DNA of 41,587 nt, from NCBI GenBank assembly GCA_900751885.1, contig CAADTH010000039.1, forward strand, positions 1 to 41,587. The letters are read 5' to 3'. The notes beneath the pieces are model-generated. The model was not told where the DNA came from. It ran no database searches and saw only the letters and a program-made list of their open reading frames with translations. Source of the DNA: Clostridia bacterium (GTDB lineage: Bacteria > Bacillota > Clostridia > UBA1381). Shown in pieces: positions 33,484 through 41,587 of this stretch (positions are counted from its first letter, which is position 1; each line of letters starts with the position of its first letter). A program made the translations under genes and the position numbers.

Positions 33484-34716
33484 TTATCGATAACTGCATG
33501 CCGTTTCAATTCTTACCATAAACTCATCCGACAAAATTTCGGCAGTCTGTGTTGCCTTCCATCCTACGGTTGAGCGTTGATTGAGTGGATCGCCTGTCCC
33601 GGCGCTCCCCCTCTGCTTGATGATACTCTCCAGTCCTCCATTTTCAATTTCTGTGACGCCATACGCGTTTTGCCCTAATACCAGAGTCGAATAGGTATCT
33701 CGTCCATTCCCTGTTCCTCCGCCGGGATGTATCTTATCGCCCGGTTTAACCTTGGCGGAAACTGTCGACATCATCGTCACCTTCGCACTTCCCCTCACTC
33801 CCGGCGCGGCAGAAGTGAGCATATACGTTTCCCCTGCGATATAAACTGTCAGCATACAAAGTACATCCGCCTGCTCCTTTGTAAGCTCCTCTGCAATGGT
33901 AATTTCCTTTCCATCCACCTTCGCAACAGTCAACAACCCGTCCCCTGTCTCACTTGCCAGCGGCTTCGATGTAAACACTTTTGCCTCAGAGCTTTCCACA
34001 AATACGACGCCGTGGATTTTTCCAATCACGCCCTCGCCCCAATCTTTTTTATCCGCCTCCTGCATAATTTTCCAATCAGGGTCGTTGGTGAGGTCGTTCG
34101 CCACATCGGGATGGACAATCGCCACATAGCAGCCATCCTGAACCGGAGACGCGTTATTCCTCTTGAGCGTCGCGACCGCCTTTTTGACTGCCTTCACGCT
34201 CAGGTAATCGTTTTCTTCCATGTTCTCGCTTCCGCCCACGAGCGATGAGCGCGTCTTTTTCGTTCCGTCGCCGTACTGCACATTCGTGCCGCAATTGATT
34301 TTTTCCCGAATCACTGTGTCGAGCGTTCTGCCTGCTTGATCGCCCAGTACCGTCTGCGTTTCCGCAATGATATTATCTACCGCGGTCAGGTTAAACAAGT
34401 CCGACGTGGTGATATAATCCCCATACTGGTCGACCGTCGCTGTGACTGTCGATACATTGAGCGCATTTCCTCTCGGCGTCACTCCCTCCTCCAACGGCTT
34501 TAATGCCTTCGGCAGCGGGCTAAACCTGCGAAATTGTATTGTTTTTCCGCTGTTCGGCGGAATCGGGCGCTTCTGTCCAAATCTGCCGTGCACCAGCTTT
34601 GGCGTTGCAAAGCGGATGAGCTGTTTGTTGTAAAATGTTTTCATCTCTCCAGAGACGGAATTGCCTGGCACATTTGTGCCGGTCGTCTGTACATTCATGT
34701 TTGTTTCCTCTGTCAT
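33484..34716 (-). CDS. Major capsid protein, N4-gp56 family
   Basis: 410 residues, ATG after AAGGAG. The N-terminal segment FYNKQLIRFATPKLVHGRFGQKRPIP and the following FRRFSPLPKALKPLEEGVTP are hallmarks of the N4-gp56 capsid family; GDYITTSDLFNLTAVDNII and VAIVHPDVANDLTNDPDW also match it. The family has the HK97 fold and forms the icosahedral shell. The frame is full length and intact. It is followed by a small gene and preceded by the scaffold, the usual head-gene order. Confidence 0.88.
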   Translation of the reverse strand: MTEETNMNVQTTGTNVPGNSVSGEMKTFYNKQLIRFATPKLVHGRFGQKRPIPPNSGKTIQFRRFSPLPKALKPLEEGVTPRGNALNVSTVTATVDQYGDYITTSDLFNLTAVDNIIAETQTVLGDQAGRTLDTVIREKINCGTNVQYGDGTKKTRSSLVGGSENMEENDYLSVKAVKKAVATLKRNNASPVQDGCYVAIVHPDVANDLTNDPDWKIMQEADKKDWGEGVIGKIHGVVFVESSEAKVFTSKPLASETGDGLLTVAKVDGKEITIAEELTKEQADVLCMLTVYIAGETYMLTSAAPGVRGSAKVTMMSTVSAKVKPGDKIHPGGGTGNGRDTYSTLVLGQNAYGVTEIENGGLESIIKQRGSAGTGDPLNQRSTVGWKATQTAEILSDEFMVRIETACSYR

Positions 34717-34835
34717 CTTTCAAACTCCTTTTTCTTTTTTATGTAAGTAAGTGGTAAATCTAGTCCATTCCCTGCCGTATGCGGATGGCACATACCGCGC
34801 TTTCATCCGGGAGCCATCCTCCCCATCCAAATCAG

Positions 34836-35423
34836 TTAAAACCGAATGGTCTCGCCTTTTTTCACCCTTGCCAAAATATCATCGATTTCCTCGTCGCCAA
34901 GCGTGGACGCACGCACCCGTTTCCTCTTTGACGAGGTTCTTTTTTGCATGCCAAGTTCTGCCATCCTGCCTCTTTTCGCCGCGATTGATGCGGCAATCTC
35001 TGCCTGTGCCTTTTTTGCCGCTTCCTTTAGAACCATCTCCCTGTTGAGCAGCAGATACGCCTCCTGTGGACTCAGCCCCCTGTCCCACACATAGCGCAAA
35101 AATTCCGGATTTTCTGCCTGCGCATCCAAATCAATCTCTTCCCTGTTCGCCTGCCAGTTCTCTGTCTCCTGTCCAATCGATTCGAGCCGTTTATCCCGCT
35201 CCTTTTCCTGCCTCGACTTTTCTGCCTGTTCATACAAGCTCCTTGCAAGAGACGCCTTTTTCATATTTTCAAAAATCTTTTGAAGCAGTAACACCTCGTC
35301 TGTTCCAAAATAATACCGAAGCAGCTTTGACAGCCGGTACAGCTTATCCTTTTGTTTACCTGCATCACGGTGCATTGCCTCCTGTTTGTCTGTCTCCCTC
35401 ATTTTGGAGGATGTGTCTTCCAT
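34836..35423 (-). CDS. Phage scaffolding protein
   Basis: 195 residues, ATG after GGAGG. Highly charged and helical with coiled-coil character, plus a basic C-terminal region (RTSSKRKRVRAS) followed by DEEIDDILARVKKGE. Position between portal and capsid genes and composition fit a scaffold that directs procapsid assembly. Its start lies inside the end of the portal gene, a 59-nt overlap. Confidence 0.75.
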   Translation of the reverse strand: MEDTSSKMRETDKQEAMHRDAGKQKDKLYRLSKLLRYYFGTDEVLLLQKIFENMKKASLARSLYEQAEKSRQEKERDKRLESIGQETENWQANREEIDLDAQAENPEFLRYVWDRGLSPQEAYLLLNREMVLKEAAKKAQAEIAASIAAKRGRMAELGMQKRTSSKRKRVRASTLGDEEIDDILARVKKGETIRF

Positions 35424-36990
35424 TGCTGTCCCTCCTTTCCTCCTTATTTTTGCGAATGTACTCCATCACCTTTGCCTTGCCGTCAAACTGCATCAGCTCT
35501 AGCAGCATCAGCGCCTGCTCCGCGGCGTCCGGATGAAATACTCCCATCTGATAGAGTCCCGTTGCCAGCTGGTTTTGCGTAATCTTATTGTAGGGACTGT
35601 TTCTCTGAACCGACACTTCAATATCAAATTCCGGCCGTCGGTATATCTCCTCCTCCAGCACAGTATCCTCTATGCGCCTTTCCTTCAGCCCTTCATTCGA
35701 ATACGCGATATACTCCGCCTGTCCGTCTGTCTTTGTATAGCGGTAAAACCGCGGCTCGTCGAAAAACTCACGCACCAGCTCGATACACAGATACACAATC
35801 TCCTTGTACGCCTCATACGTCTCGGCAATCATATCGCGCGAGAGCTTTTCCCCTGCCTGCTGAAGCGCGGAAATCGCACTGTACGCCGTCACTCCGTTGG
35901 ATGTCCCACCCTGCTGGAAGTCCCGATTGCCTGCAATCTCCTTCATCTCCGCAATTTTGTTTTGCCTGTGGCTGATGATATACCCATCGAGCGGCGCGGC
36001 TTGAAACTGGCGGATATTGTCCTCGCTCACGCTCCCTGCCACATGAATCACATCCTGGGACATATCCAGAAATTCCTGTTCATTCACTCCGCCGCTGTCC
36101 TTAATTAAAAACCGAACCTTACCTGAAATCAACGCGTTTTTGCTGATGATACCGTCAAGCTTGTTGATATACTCCTGCGGATTTTTCATCACATCAATCA
36201 TCCCAAGTCCCACGGGACTGTCCTCCTGAGGAAACAGCACATCCGCCACCACGGGATACTTCCCGTGCTGGTAAATCCCCTCCATCCCTCTGTCCTCACT
36301 CGAGTCGAGTACCTCGTTGCCGCAATACGTCAATAGATGAAGCGCGCCGTCCTTTTTGTAATAGCAGTCCACTACCTGCGCCATGTCCGGCTCCTTCTCC
36401 CATGTCGTACGCCATCTCCACGCCCCCTCCGGCTCCTCATACGGGTGGATTTCCTTTCCTGGATACCTCTCCCGAAGTGTATCCACGTGCTCCATAGAGG
36501 TAAGAAACAAAAATTTAGAATCCTGAATATCCTCGATTCCGGGCTCCCAGAACACATGCAGAAGATTAAGCTGCCGAATGCAGATATCTCCCATCCCATG
36601 GTTTTCCGACGGCTCAAAGAACACGCCGTACAGTGCCGCTCCATGCTTGAGCTTATACCACCACGCTCTGGAGTACGTGCGCTTGAAGCCGGACGCCTCG
36701 AGCTGAGTCGGAATCATCTTCGACAAAAGCTGTGCCTGCCCCTCATCCTCCTGACACCTTGCCAGAATATTCGGCTCAGGGTAATTGTCCATCGCATCCG
36801 CGTGCTTATTCGCAATCGCATTGAACACAAACGCTGTGGCAGGACGCGTCGTCTCGTCCCCATGCTCAGAAAACGCCGTCTGCTCCTTCAGCCACCGGTT
36901 ATTCTCCAGTATCCTCATATCGAGCTCCTGCTTGTACTCACGGTATCGATGGAATGCCTCTCTTACCTCCCTGAAAAATTCCTTATTCAT
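35365..36990 (-). CDS. Phage portal protein
   Basis: 541 residues, ATG after AGGAGGG. The pattern is that of podovirus-like portals: a helical N-terminus with EYKQELDMRILENNRWLKEQ, NAIANKHADAMDNYPEPNI, RAWWYKLKHGAALYGVFFEP and, later, NRDFQQGGTSNGVTAYSAISALQQAGEKLSRD. The portal is the dodecameric gate through which TerL packages DNA. The start overlaps the stop of the preceding gene by 4 nt. No frameshift or stop interrupts it, so the cluster retains a full head-assembly set. Confidence 0.85.
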   Translation of the reverse strand: MNKEFFREVREAFHRYREYKQELDMRILENNRWLKEQTAFSEHGDETTRPATAFVFNAIANKHADAMDNYPEPNILARCQEDEGQAQLLSKMIPTQLEASGFKRTYSRAWWYKLKHGAALYGVFFEPSENHGMGDICIRQLNLLHVFWEPGIEDIQDSKFLFLTSMEHVDTLRERYPGKEIHPYEEPEGAWRWRTTWEKEPDMAQVVDCYYKKDGALHLLTYCGNEVLDSSEDRGMEGIYQHGKYPVVADVLFPQEDSPVGLGMIDVMKNPQEYINKLDGIISKNALISGKVRFLIKDSGGVNEQEFLDMSQDVIHVAGSVSEDNIRQFQAAPLDGYIISHRQNKIAEMKEIAGNRDFQQGGTSNGVTAYSAISALQQAGEKLSRDMIAETYEAYKEIVYLCIELVREFFDEPRFYRYTKTDGQAEYIAYSNEGLKERRIEDTVLEEEIYRRPEFDIEVSVQRNSPYNKITQNQLATGLYQMGVFHPDAAEQALMLLELMQFDGKAKVMEYIRKNKEERRDSNGRHILQNEGDRQTGGNAP

Positions 36991-37760
36991 ACCTGTCTCC
37001 CTCCTGATACGGCATCGTCCACATACTCCTGCGTCGCCACCTGTCTGCCGTTTGCATAAATGCCTCCTCCTGCCTGGAGGAACATCGCCTTGGTCATAGG
37101 ATCTACATCGATTCTGGCAATCTCTCTTCCCTCCTGCCTCCAGCTGATTCCACTCAGGAAGTTGCTTCCGTTGATAATCAGCTTTTCTCCGATTTTGGCA
37201 TCCTCCATGGTATTGATTGTCCCTGCAAACACCGCGTCGCCCTCGTCGTCAAAATAGATACTGCCGTTACCTTTCTCGTCACACAGGGCAAAGTGGAATT
37301 TGTTATAGTATGGGTTCTCCTTCCCTCCGACTGTCCGTCTCGTGTCGAGTCCCATCTCCATCCGCACCGTACCGCCTTTATCCGTCAGGACAATCATGCT
37401 GTCCGCGATGGACAGCCGCCCATTTTCCGAACTGACATCTACCATGGAGGTGTTCAGGGTGCCGGCACTAATATTATCCGCATCGATGTTCTTCACCTTG
37501 ATGACCTGCGCGTCAATCGTTCCAGCCGTCAGCTTGTCCGCCGTCAGGCTCTGGATTTGCGCGTCCTTGATTTTCGCCCTTGCTGTGTCGATATCCTCCG
37601 CCCTGACAGACGCCGCCCGCGTCACATTGTCCTCGTCGAGATGATTCATCACGTATTCCAGCTCTTTTAGCACCATTACAAACCTGCCCTTGAGGTCCTT
37701 TACCTCCTCCTTCAGATTTCCGCTCTCCCTTGCAGGATACGAAAATGTTAGCTCTGCCAA
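36987..37760 (-). CDS. Phage fibre or minor structural protein
   Basis: 257 residues from a TTG start at 37760, close after AGGAGGAG. Residues about 70-110 contain SLTADKLTAGTIDAQVIKVKNI and ADNISAGTLNTSMVDV, the repeat style of phage tail endopeptidase or fibre C-termini. A C-terminal EYVDDAVSG helix is also common in fibres. Its location first in the operon, upstream of the portal, is unusual for a fibre gene. The function is inferred from these repeats. Confidence 0.6.
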   Translation of the reverse strand: MAELTFSYPARESGNLKEEVKDLKGRFVMVLKELEYVMNHLDEDNVTRAASVRAEDIDTARAKIKDAQIQSLTADKLTAGTIDAQVIKVKNIDADNISAGTLNTSMVDVSSENGRLSIADSMIVLTDKGGTVRMEMGLDTRRTVGGKENPYYNKFHFALCDEKGNGSIYFDDEGDAVFAGTINTMEDAKIGEKLIINGSNFLSGISWRQEGREIARIDVDPMTKAMFLQAGGGIYANGRQVATQEYVDDAVSGGRQV

Positions 37761-37846
37761 TCCATCTCCTCCTATCTGTAACCATAATTTCTTTTGATTA
37801 CAGCCATAATGGTATCAAAGACCTTCATTTCCAAATTGCACCTTTT

Positions 37847-37875
37847 TTGCATTCCGTGGATAAGTCTGCTATAAT
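37847..37875 (+). promoter_or_regulatory. Promoter of the radical SAM gene
   Basis: TTGCAT (37847-37852) and TATAAT (37870-37875) with a 17-bp spacer. No equally good promoter is visible on the minus strand for the phage cluster in 37761-37870; only a TTTGAT/ATCAAA inverted repeat is seen near 37795-37820. Confidence 0.7.
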
Positions 37876-37905
37876 AATACCGAATAAACAAGAAAGGACC
37901 TCGCT

Positions 37906-38868
37906 ATGGACAACCCATTTCCGTATTCCGATGATAATAAACGCTACCATACCTGGAACTACCACTTGCGCCATACCTTCGGCGGCAAGGTGTTCAAGGT
38001 TTCCCTAAACGCTGGCTTTACCTGTCCGAATATCGACGGCACCAAAGGCGTCGGCGGATGCACCTACTGCTCCTCCTCGGGAAGCGGCGACTTTGCAGGC
38101 GACCCTGAAAAAGACATTCTTCGGCAGTTTGAGGACGTCAAGACAGCGCTTCACAAAAAATGGAGCACTGCGCGCTACATCCCCTATTTTCAGGCACACA
38201 CCAACACCTACGCGCCGGCAGATACCCTGCGCGCGCTGTTTGAGCCTGTACTGTCACAGGCGAACGTCGTTGGTCTGAGCATTGCCACTCGCGCGGACGC
38301 ACTCCCCGGCGACGTGCTCGACTATCTGTCTGAGCTTTCCGGCCGCACCTATCTCACCGTTGAGCTGGGGCTTCAATCCATATTCGACTCCACCGGGAAA
38401 CGCATCAACCGCTGTCACAGTTACCAGGACTTTTTGGACGGCTACCGCGCACTCACCTCGCGCGGCATCCATGTCTGTGTCCACCTCATTGATGGCCTTC
38501 CCGGAGAGACGCGCGCTATGATGCTTGAGAGCGCAAGGCAGGTTGGACTTCTGCGTCCGCACTGTGTCAAGCTCCATCTACTCCACGTCCTGCGCGGCAC
38601 TCGCATTGCCGCGGAATACGCGCGCGGTGAATTCTCCCTTTTGACACTCCCGGAATACGTGGACATCATCACAAGCCAGCTTGAGCTTCTCCCTGCGGAT
38701 ACCATCATCCAGCGCCTGACCGGTGACGGCGCGAAGGAGGATTTGATTGGACCTGACTGGAGTCTGAAAAAATTTGTCGTTCTCAATGAGATTGACAAGG
38801 AGCTTGTCCGCCGCGACAGCTTTCAAGGAAAATTTTTCATGGAAGAAAGCGCCGGTTCCCTCTCCTAA
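37906..38868 (+). CDS. Radical SAM protein, TIGR01212/YhcC family
   Basis: 320 residues. The ATG follows AGAAAGGACC. The N-terminus HTFGGKVFKVSLNAGFTCPN and GGCTYCSSSG carries the iron-sulfur cluster Cys in the long-spaced form (C-x(9-10)-CxxC) typical of this family; YFQAHTNTYAP and GLQSIFDSTGKRINRCHSY match it too. Family members are widespread in Firmicutes and Enterobacteria; their reaction is not established to my knowledge. The gene is divergent from the phage cluster and belongs to the host. Confidence 0.9.
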   Translation: MDNPFPYSDDNKRYHTWNYHLRHTFGGKVFKVSLNAGFTCPNIDGTKGVGGCTYCSSSGSGDFAGDPEKDILRQFEDVKTALHKKWSTARYIPYFQAHTNTYAPADTLRALFEPVLSQANVVGLSIATRADALPGDVLDYLSELSGRTYLTVELGLQSIFDSTGKRINRCHSYQDFLDGYRALTSRGIHVCVHLIDGLPGETRAMMLESARQVGLLRPHCVKLHLLHVLRGTRIAAEYARGEFSLLTLPEYVDIITSQLELLPADTIIQRLTGDGAKEDLIGPDWSLKKFVVLNEIDKELVRRDSFQGKFFMEESAGSLS

Positions 38869-38983
38869 ATCCGTTGCGCCACGCCCGTTTTTCTGTTATA
38901 ATGAAACTACATCACCGGGCGCAACTCCGCCCGCGCTACATACGCGCGAATCCTATCGCGCCACATACGAAAGAAGGATTTTC

Positions 38984-40144
38984 ATGGAACTTTGTATTTT
39001 TCAGCATATTCTCCGTGACCCTGCAATCGCAAACCTTCTGGCAGGACACGGCTCGGACGCGATGCAGGACATCATCCTGTTTGCAGAAACCTCCGCCGTC
39101 ACGGACGATGCGGTCAAGGAGTATATCATTTCCCTTCTGGCAAATGACGAAAACATTCTCTCCTTCCTCGCCCAGTCAGGCAAAACAATTGGAGACAGCC
39201 TGCACGACGCGGCGCTGTCTGACCTTGAGACGATTTTTGAGACTTTGCTCGAGCCTAGCTACATGCTCTACCGGCCATCCGGCAATGCGCCAGGCTTTTT
39301 CACAGGCTACATAAGCTCAATCCGCACCCTGTGCGCCCAAACCTCGCCATCCGCGCTTTTGGACGCGCTGATTGTCCATTACCGCACGCTTGGGTGCGGC
39401 GTGCTCGCCAAATACATCGCGTTCAAGTACGACAACGGATTATGCGGCATCAGCGACACAGACACCATCACCTTTGACTCACTGATTGGACTCGATTATC
39501 AAAAACAAATCTTAATTGACAACACTAAGGCATTCGTGGATCGGAAACGCGCCAACAATGTCCTTCTGTTCGGTGACCGCGGCACAGGAAAATCCTCCTC
39601 GGTCAAGGCGCTTTTGAATCTGTTTTATCCAGAGGGACTGCGTGTAATTGAGCTTCCAAAGCAGGCGATTTCGTCCATTCCGTCCCTGATGCAGACGCTT
39701 TCAGCAAAGCCGCATCAATACATTCTCTTTTTGGATGACCTCTCCTTTGAGGCGCATGAATCCGATTACCGCGCGCTCAAGGTTGCAATGGAAGGACAGC
39801 TCCAGGCAAGCCCTGCAAACGTGCTTGTCTATGCCACCTCCAACCGGCGCCATCTGATTAAGGAAAGCTGGGCAGACCGCGAGGGCGGCGATGTACACGT
39901 CAATGACAACCTTCAGGAAACCCTGTCTCTGTCTGAGCGCTTTGGAATCAGCCTGGTCTTCTCCGCGCCGACGCAGAAGGAATACCTGAACATCGTCTCT
40001 GAGCTCTTATCCCAGCACCAAATTGACATGACAGCGGAAATCGAGCGCAAGGCAATTGTCTGGCAAATGAACTACAGCGGACGCTCCGGCAGATGCGCCA
40101 AGCAGTTTGTGTCCTCGTATCTGTCGAAACTTGGAACGAAATGA
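38984..40144 (+). CDS. DUF815 AAA+ ATPase
   Basis: The ATG at 38984 follows AAGAAGGA. 386 residues: a helical N-terminal region and an AAA+ core with Walker A FGDRGTGKSS, Walker B ILFLDDLSFE and YATSNRRHL; the later SERFGISLVFSAPTQKEYL is diagnostic of DUF815. The function of the family is not established; the core suggests ATP-driven remodelling. It stands 115 nt after the radical SAM gene, possibly with its own promoter. Confidence 0.88.
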   Translation: MELCIFQHILRDPAIANLLAGHGSDAMQDIILFAETSAVTDDAVKEYIISLLANDENILSFLAQSGKTIGDSLHDAALSDLETIFETLLEPSYMLYRPSGNAPGFFTGYISSIRTLCAQTSPSALLDALIVHYRTLGCGVLAKYIAFKYDNGLCGISDTDTITFDSLIGLDYQKQILIDNTKAFVDRKRANNVLLFGDRGTGKSSSVKALLNLFYPEGLRVIELPKQAISSIPSLMQTLSAKPHQYILFLDDLSFEAHESDYRALKVAMEGQLQASPANVLVYATSNRRHLIKESWADREGGDVHVNDNLQETLSLSERFGISLVFSAPTQKEYLNIVSELLSQHQIDMTAEIERKAIVWQMNYSGRSGRCAKQFVSSYLSKLGTK

Positions 40145-40182
40145 TAAAACCACCGTCTAACTAAGAAAAGGAGATGATTTTT

Positions 40183-41373
40183 ATGAAACGAACCCATATT
40201 GCGCTTTTATTGGCGCTTGTGCTTTTGGTTGCGAGCATACCGGCATTGGCAGATTCAGACACGCCGCTAATTAGTCCGCCTCCGGCGCACAATACCCTAT
40301 ACATACAAACCGGCACCATCCGCAATCTTACCTTCAATACCACTCTGACAGGGGCAACTCCGGTTGCTGTCGCGCTGTTTGACAAGGACAGCCTCCTCAC
40401 CGCCTGCACCATACAGACCGCACAGATAGAAGGAGGCAAAGCCACGATTGCCGAGACGAATATCCCTTATCCATCCACACCAGATGGAACACTAAGGGTA
40501 TTTTTCTATCATACGCCGGACGCATCGCCTGTTGTATTCACCTTTGCTGACGGTACACCGGCACCAACGGCTGCTCCAACTATAACTCCGACGGCTTCCC
40601 CAACCGCATCGCCGAAGCCAACCACCACACCGCGCCCAACCATCCACCCGGCATACGAAAAAGAGCTGGATGCGGCTCAGGCATTCGCCATTGTGGAAAA
40701 GGTAACGATTAAGGACGTGGACGGCGACTCCAAAGCCCTCGCAACCGTTCTGTGGCAGGGCAAGGAGCAGGAAATTCTGTTTGATTCGGATATCACAATA
40801 CAGTCTGCGCCGGACGCGGCATCCCACTTAGTCGGCGCACCTGTCACATCCCTAAAAAAGGGAGATGTCGTCTACTTCTGGGAACAGCTCAACGGAAAAT
40901 TCTCTGACCTTCGTGTGATTTACCGCCCTGAAACTCGCGATATCATCACAAGCGATGAGGACTTTGGCGCAAGCTTTGAAAAGCTGTACACAGAAAAGGG
41001 ACTTGTCGCAGGCACAAACGCGTGGAGCGCGGTAACATACGGCACGCAACCGTCCACACGCACCGCCTACGCGTTCGGCGTCATTGAGGACAAAACCAAA
41101 AATCTTTTGACCCTCTTTAATAAGGATGGACGCCTATCGGACGCAATCGAACTTGACCTATCGGACGATACCATCGTCTACACCTGCAATATGGCAGAAA
41201 AGGCGCTTTTAGAGATTGAAACTGTGTCTGCACTTCGAGAGTCCTCCATCTCAAAGCAGAATAAGGACGAAGAGGACAACATCATCCATTGGGATAAAAA
41301 CGCAACGTATTACTATGCCCTTGCGCGGATTGTCGACGGTACGGTGACGGATATTGTTATGTACCGGTATTAA
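40183..41373 (+). CDS. Secreted protein with Thr/Pro-rich linker, unknown function
   Basis: The ATG at 40183 follows AAAGGAG by 9 nt; the ATG at 40174 touches it. 396 residues: signal peptide MKRTHIALLLALVLLVASIPALA, a beta-rich domain to about 120, a Thr/Pro/Ala linker rich in PT repeats (about 125-155), and a larger domain with IKDVDGDSKALATVLWQG and ITSLKKGDVVYFWE-like beta hairpins. No catalytic motif or anchor is seen. I do not recognise a family. Confidence 0.8.
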   Translation: MKRTHIALLLALVLLVASIPALADSDTPLISPPPAHNTLYIQTGTIRNLTFNTTLTGATPVAVALFDKDSLLTACTIQTAQIEGGKATIAETNIPYPSTPDGTLRVFFYHTPDASPVVFTFADGTPAPTAAPTITPTASPTASPKPTTTPRPTIHPAYEKELDAAQAFAIVEKVTIKDVDGDSKALATVLWQGKEQEILFDSDITIQSAPDAASHLVGAPVTSLKKGDVVYFWEQLNGKFSDLRVIYRPETRDIITSDEDFGASFEKLYTEKGLVAGTNAWSAVTYGTQPSTRTAYAFGVIEDKTKNLLTLFNKDGRLSDAIELDLSDDTIVYTCNMAEKALLEIETVSALRESSISKQNKDEEDNIIHWDKNATYYYALARIVDGTVTDIVMYRY

Positions 41374-41409
41374 AAAAAACACCCGGCCTTCAAGGCTGGG
41401 TGTTTTTTT
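41374..41409 (+). terminator. Terminator after the secreted protein gene
   Basis: AACACCC-g-GCCTT pairs with AAGGC-t-GGGTGTT, followed by seven T. Confidence 0.9.
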
Positions 41410-41430
41410 ATTTCCTATTCATCCGTAGAT

Positions 41431-41573
41431 AACTGGGTGCTTCGCCCCACGTCCCGGGTGTTGTGTTCTAGTGGACTATGGGTTATCCCAGAGCCTTTTT
41501 TCTTGCGTAAGAAAAGGGGCGAAATAGCACCGGAAAGAAATCCGGCGGCGAAGCCGATTTTGCGAAGCAAAAT
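41431..41573. repeat. Cluster of small hairpins containing GCGAAGC
   Basis: GCTTCGC at 41439-41445 (complement of GCGAAGC), TTTTCTT/AAGAAAA at 41498-41515, CCGGA/TCCGG at 41530-41545, CGGC-GAA-GCCG at 41546-41556 and ATTTTGC-GAA-GCAAAAT at 41557-41573. No gene is visible here. Confidence 0.6.
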
Positions 41574-41587
41574 TGCTGAAGAATGTC

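Noticed and set aside
14472..37760. One ordinary complete prophage
   Set aside because: The span contains core ribosomal, redox and transport genes; no integrase, attachment-site repeat, lysis or replication genes were found.
1..41587. tRNA, rRNA genes, insertion sequences or transposases
   Set aside because: No cloverleaf, rRNA-like stretch or transposase motif was recognised on either strand.

Overview
The window looks like chromosomal DNA of a low-to-mid GC, Gram-positive anaerobe of the Clostridia, probably gut-associated. The reasons are the rpsF-ssb-rpsR order, AGGAGG-type ribosome binding sites, sigma-A promoters, PerR with a reverse rubrerythrin, a DUF1540 protein, and large secreted fibronectin type III (FN3) proteins. 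This is inferred from gene content; no species can be named.

Region 1 (1-12,830) is a tandem array of five paralogous secreted proteins. Each complete copy has a signal peptide, a short beta-rich repeat domain, a very glycine-rich segment, and one to eight FN3 modules. Each complete gene has its own TTGACA/TAATAT promoter, preceded by a conserved block of about 45 bp, and a leader of about 220 nt that ends in an intrinsic terminator before the start codon. The four complete leaders share several helices whose bases change in a compensated way, so they are a structured cis-regulatory RNA, very likely a riboswitch or attenuator. A fifth, decayed copy lies before a GH43 glycosidase gene. Four of the five adhesin-like genes stop at the same point inside an FN3 module, at a 15-nt inverted repeat.

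Region 2 (12,831-16,128) holds the GH43 gene overlapping comF by one base. Converging on them from the minus strand are phage terL and a short terS that appears to lack its DNA-binding part.

Region 3 (16,374-28,325) is mostly host DNA: an ATPase/TOPRIM/XRE trio that resembles a defence system, rpsF-ssb-rpsR, a two-component system divergent from a secreted Cys/His-rich repeat protein, a heterodimeric ABC exporter, perR, reverse rubrerythrin and a DUF1540 protein.

Region 4 (28,383-37,760, minus strand) is a nine-gene phage morphogenesis cluster: fibre-like protein, portal, scaffold, N4-gp56-type major capsid protein, a small protein, tail fibre, adaptor, a stabilisation-like protein and an internal coiled-coil protein. 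No tape measure, integrase, repressor, replication or lysis gene is visible. With terS/terL standing 12 kb away across core genes in the same orientation, this could be a domesticated podovirus-like particle or gene transfer agent. It could also be a rearranged prophage remnant.

Region 5 (37,906-41,587) has a TIGR01212-type radical SAM protein, a DUF815 AAA+ ATPase, a secreted protein of unknown function, and a terminal cluster of small GCGAAGC hairpins.
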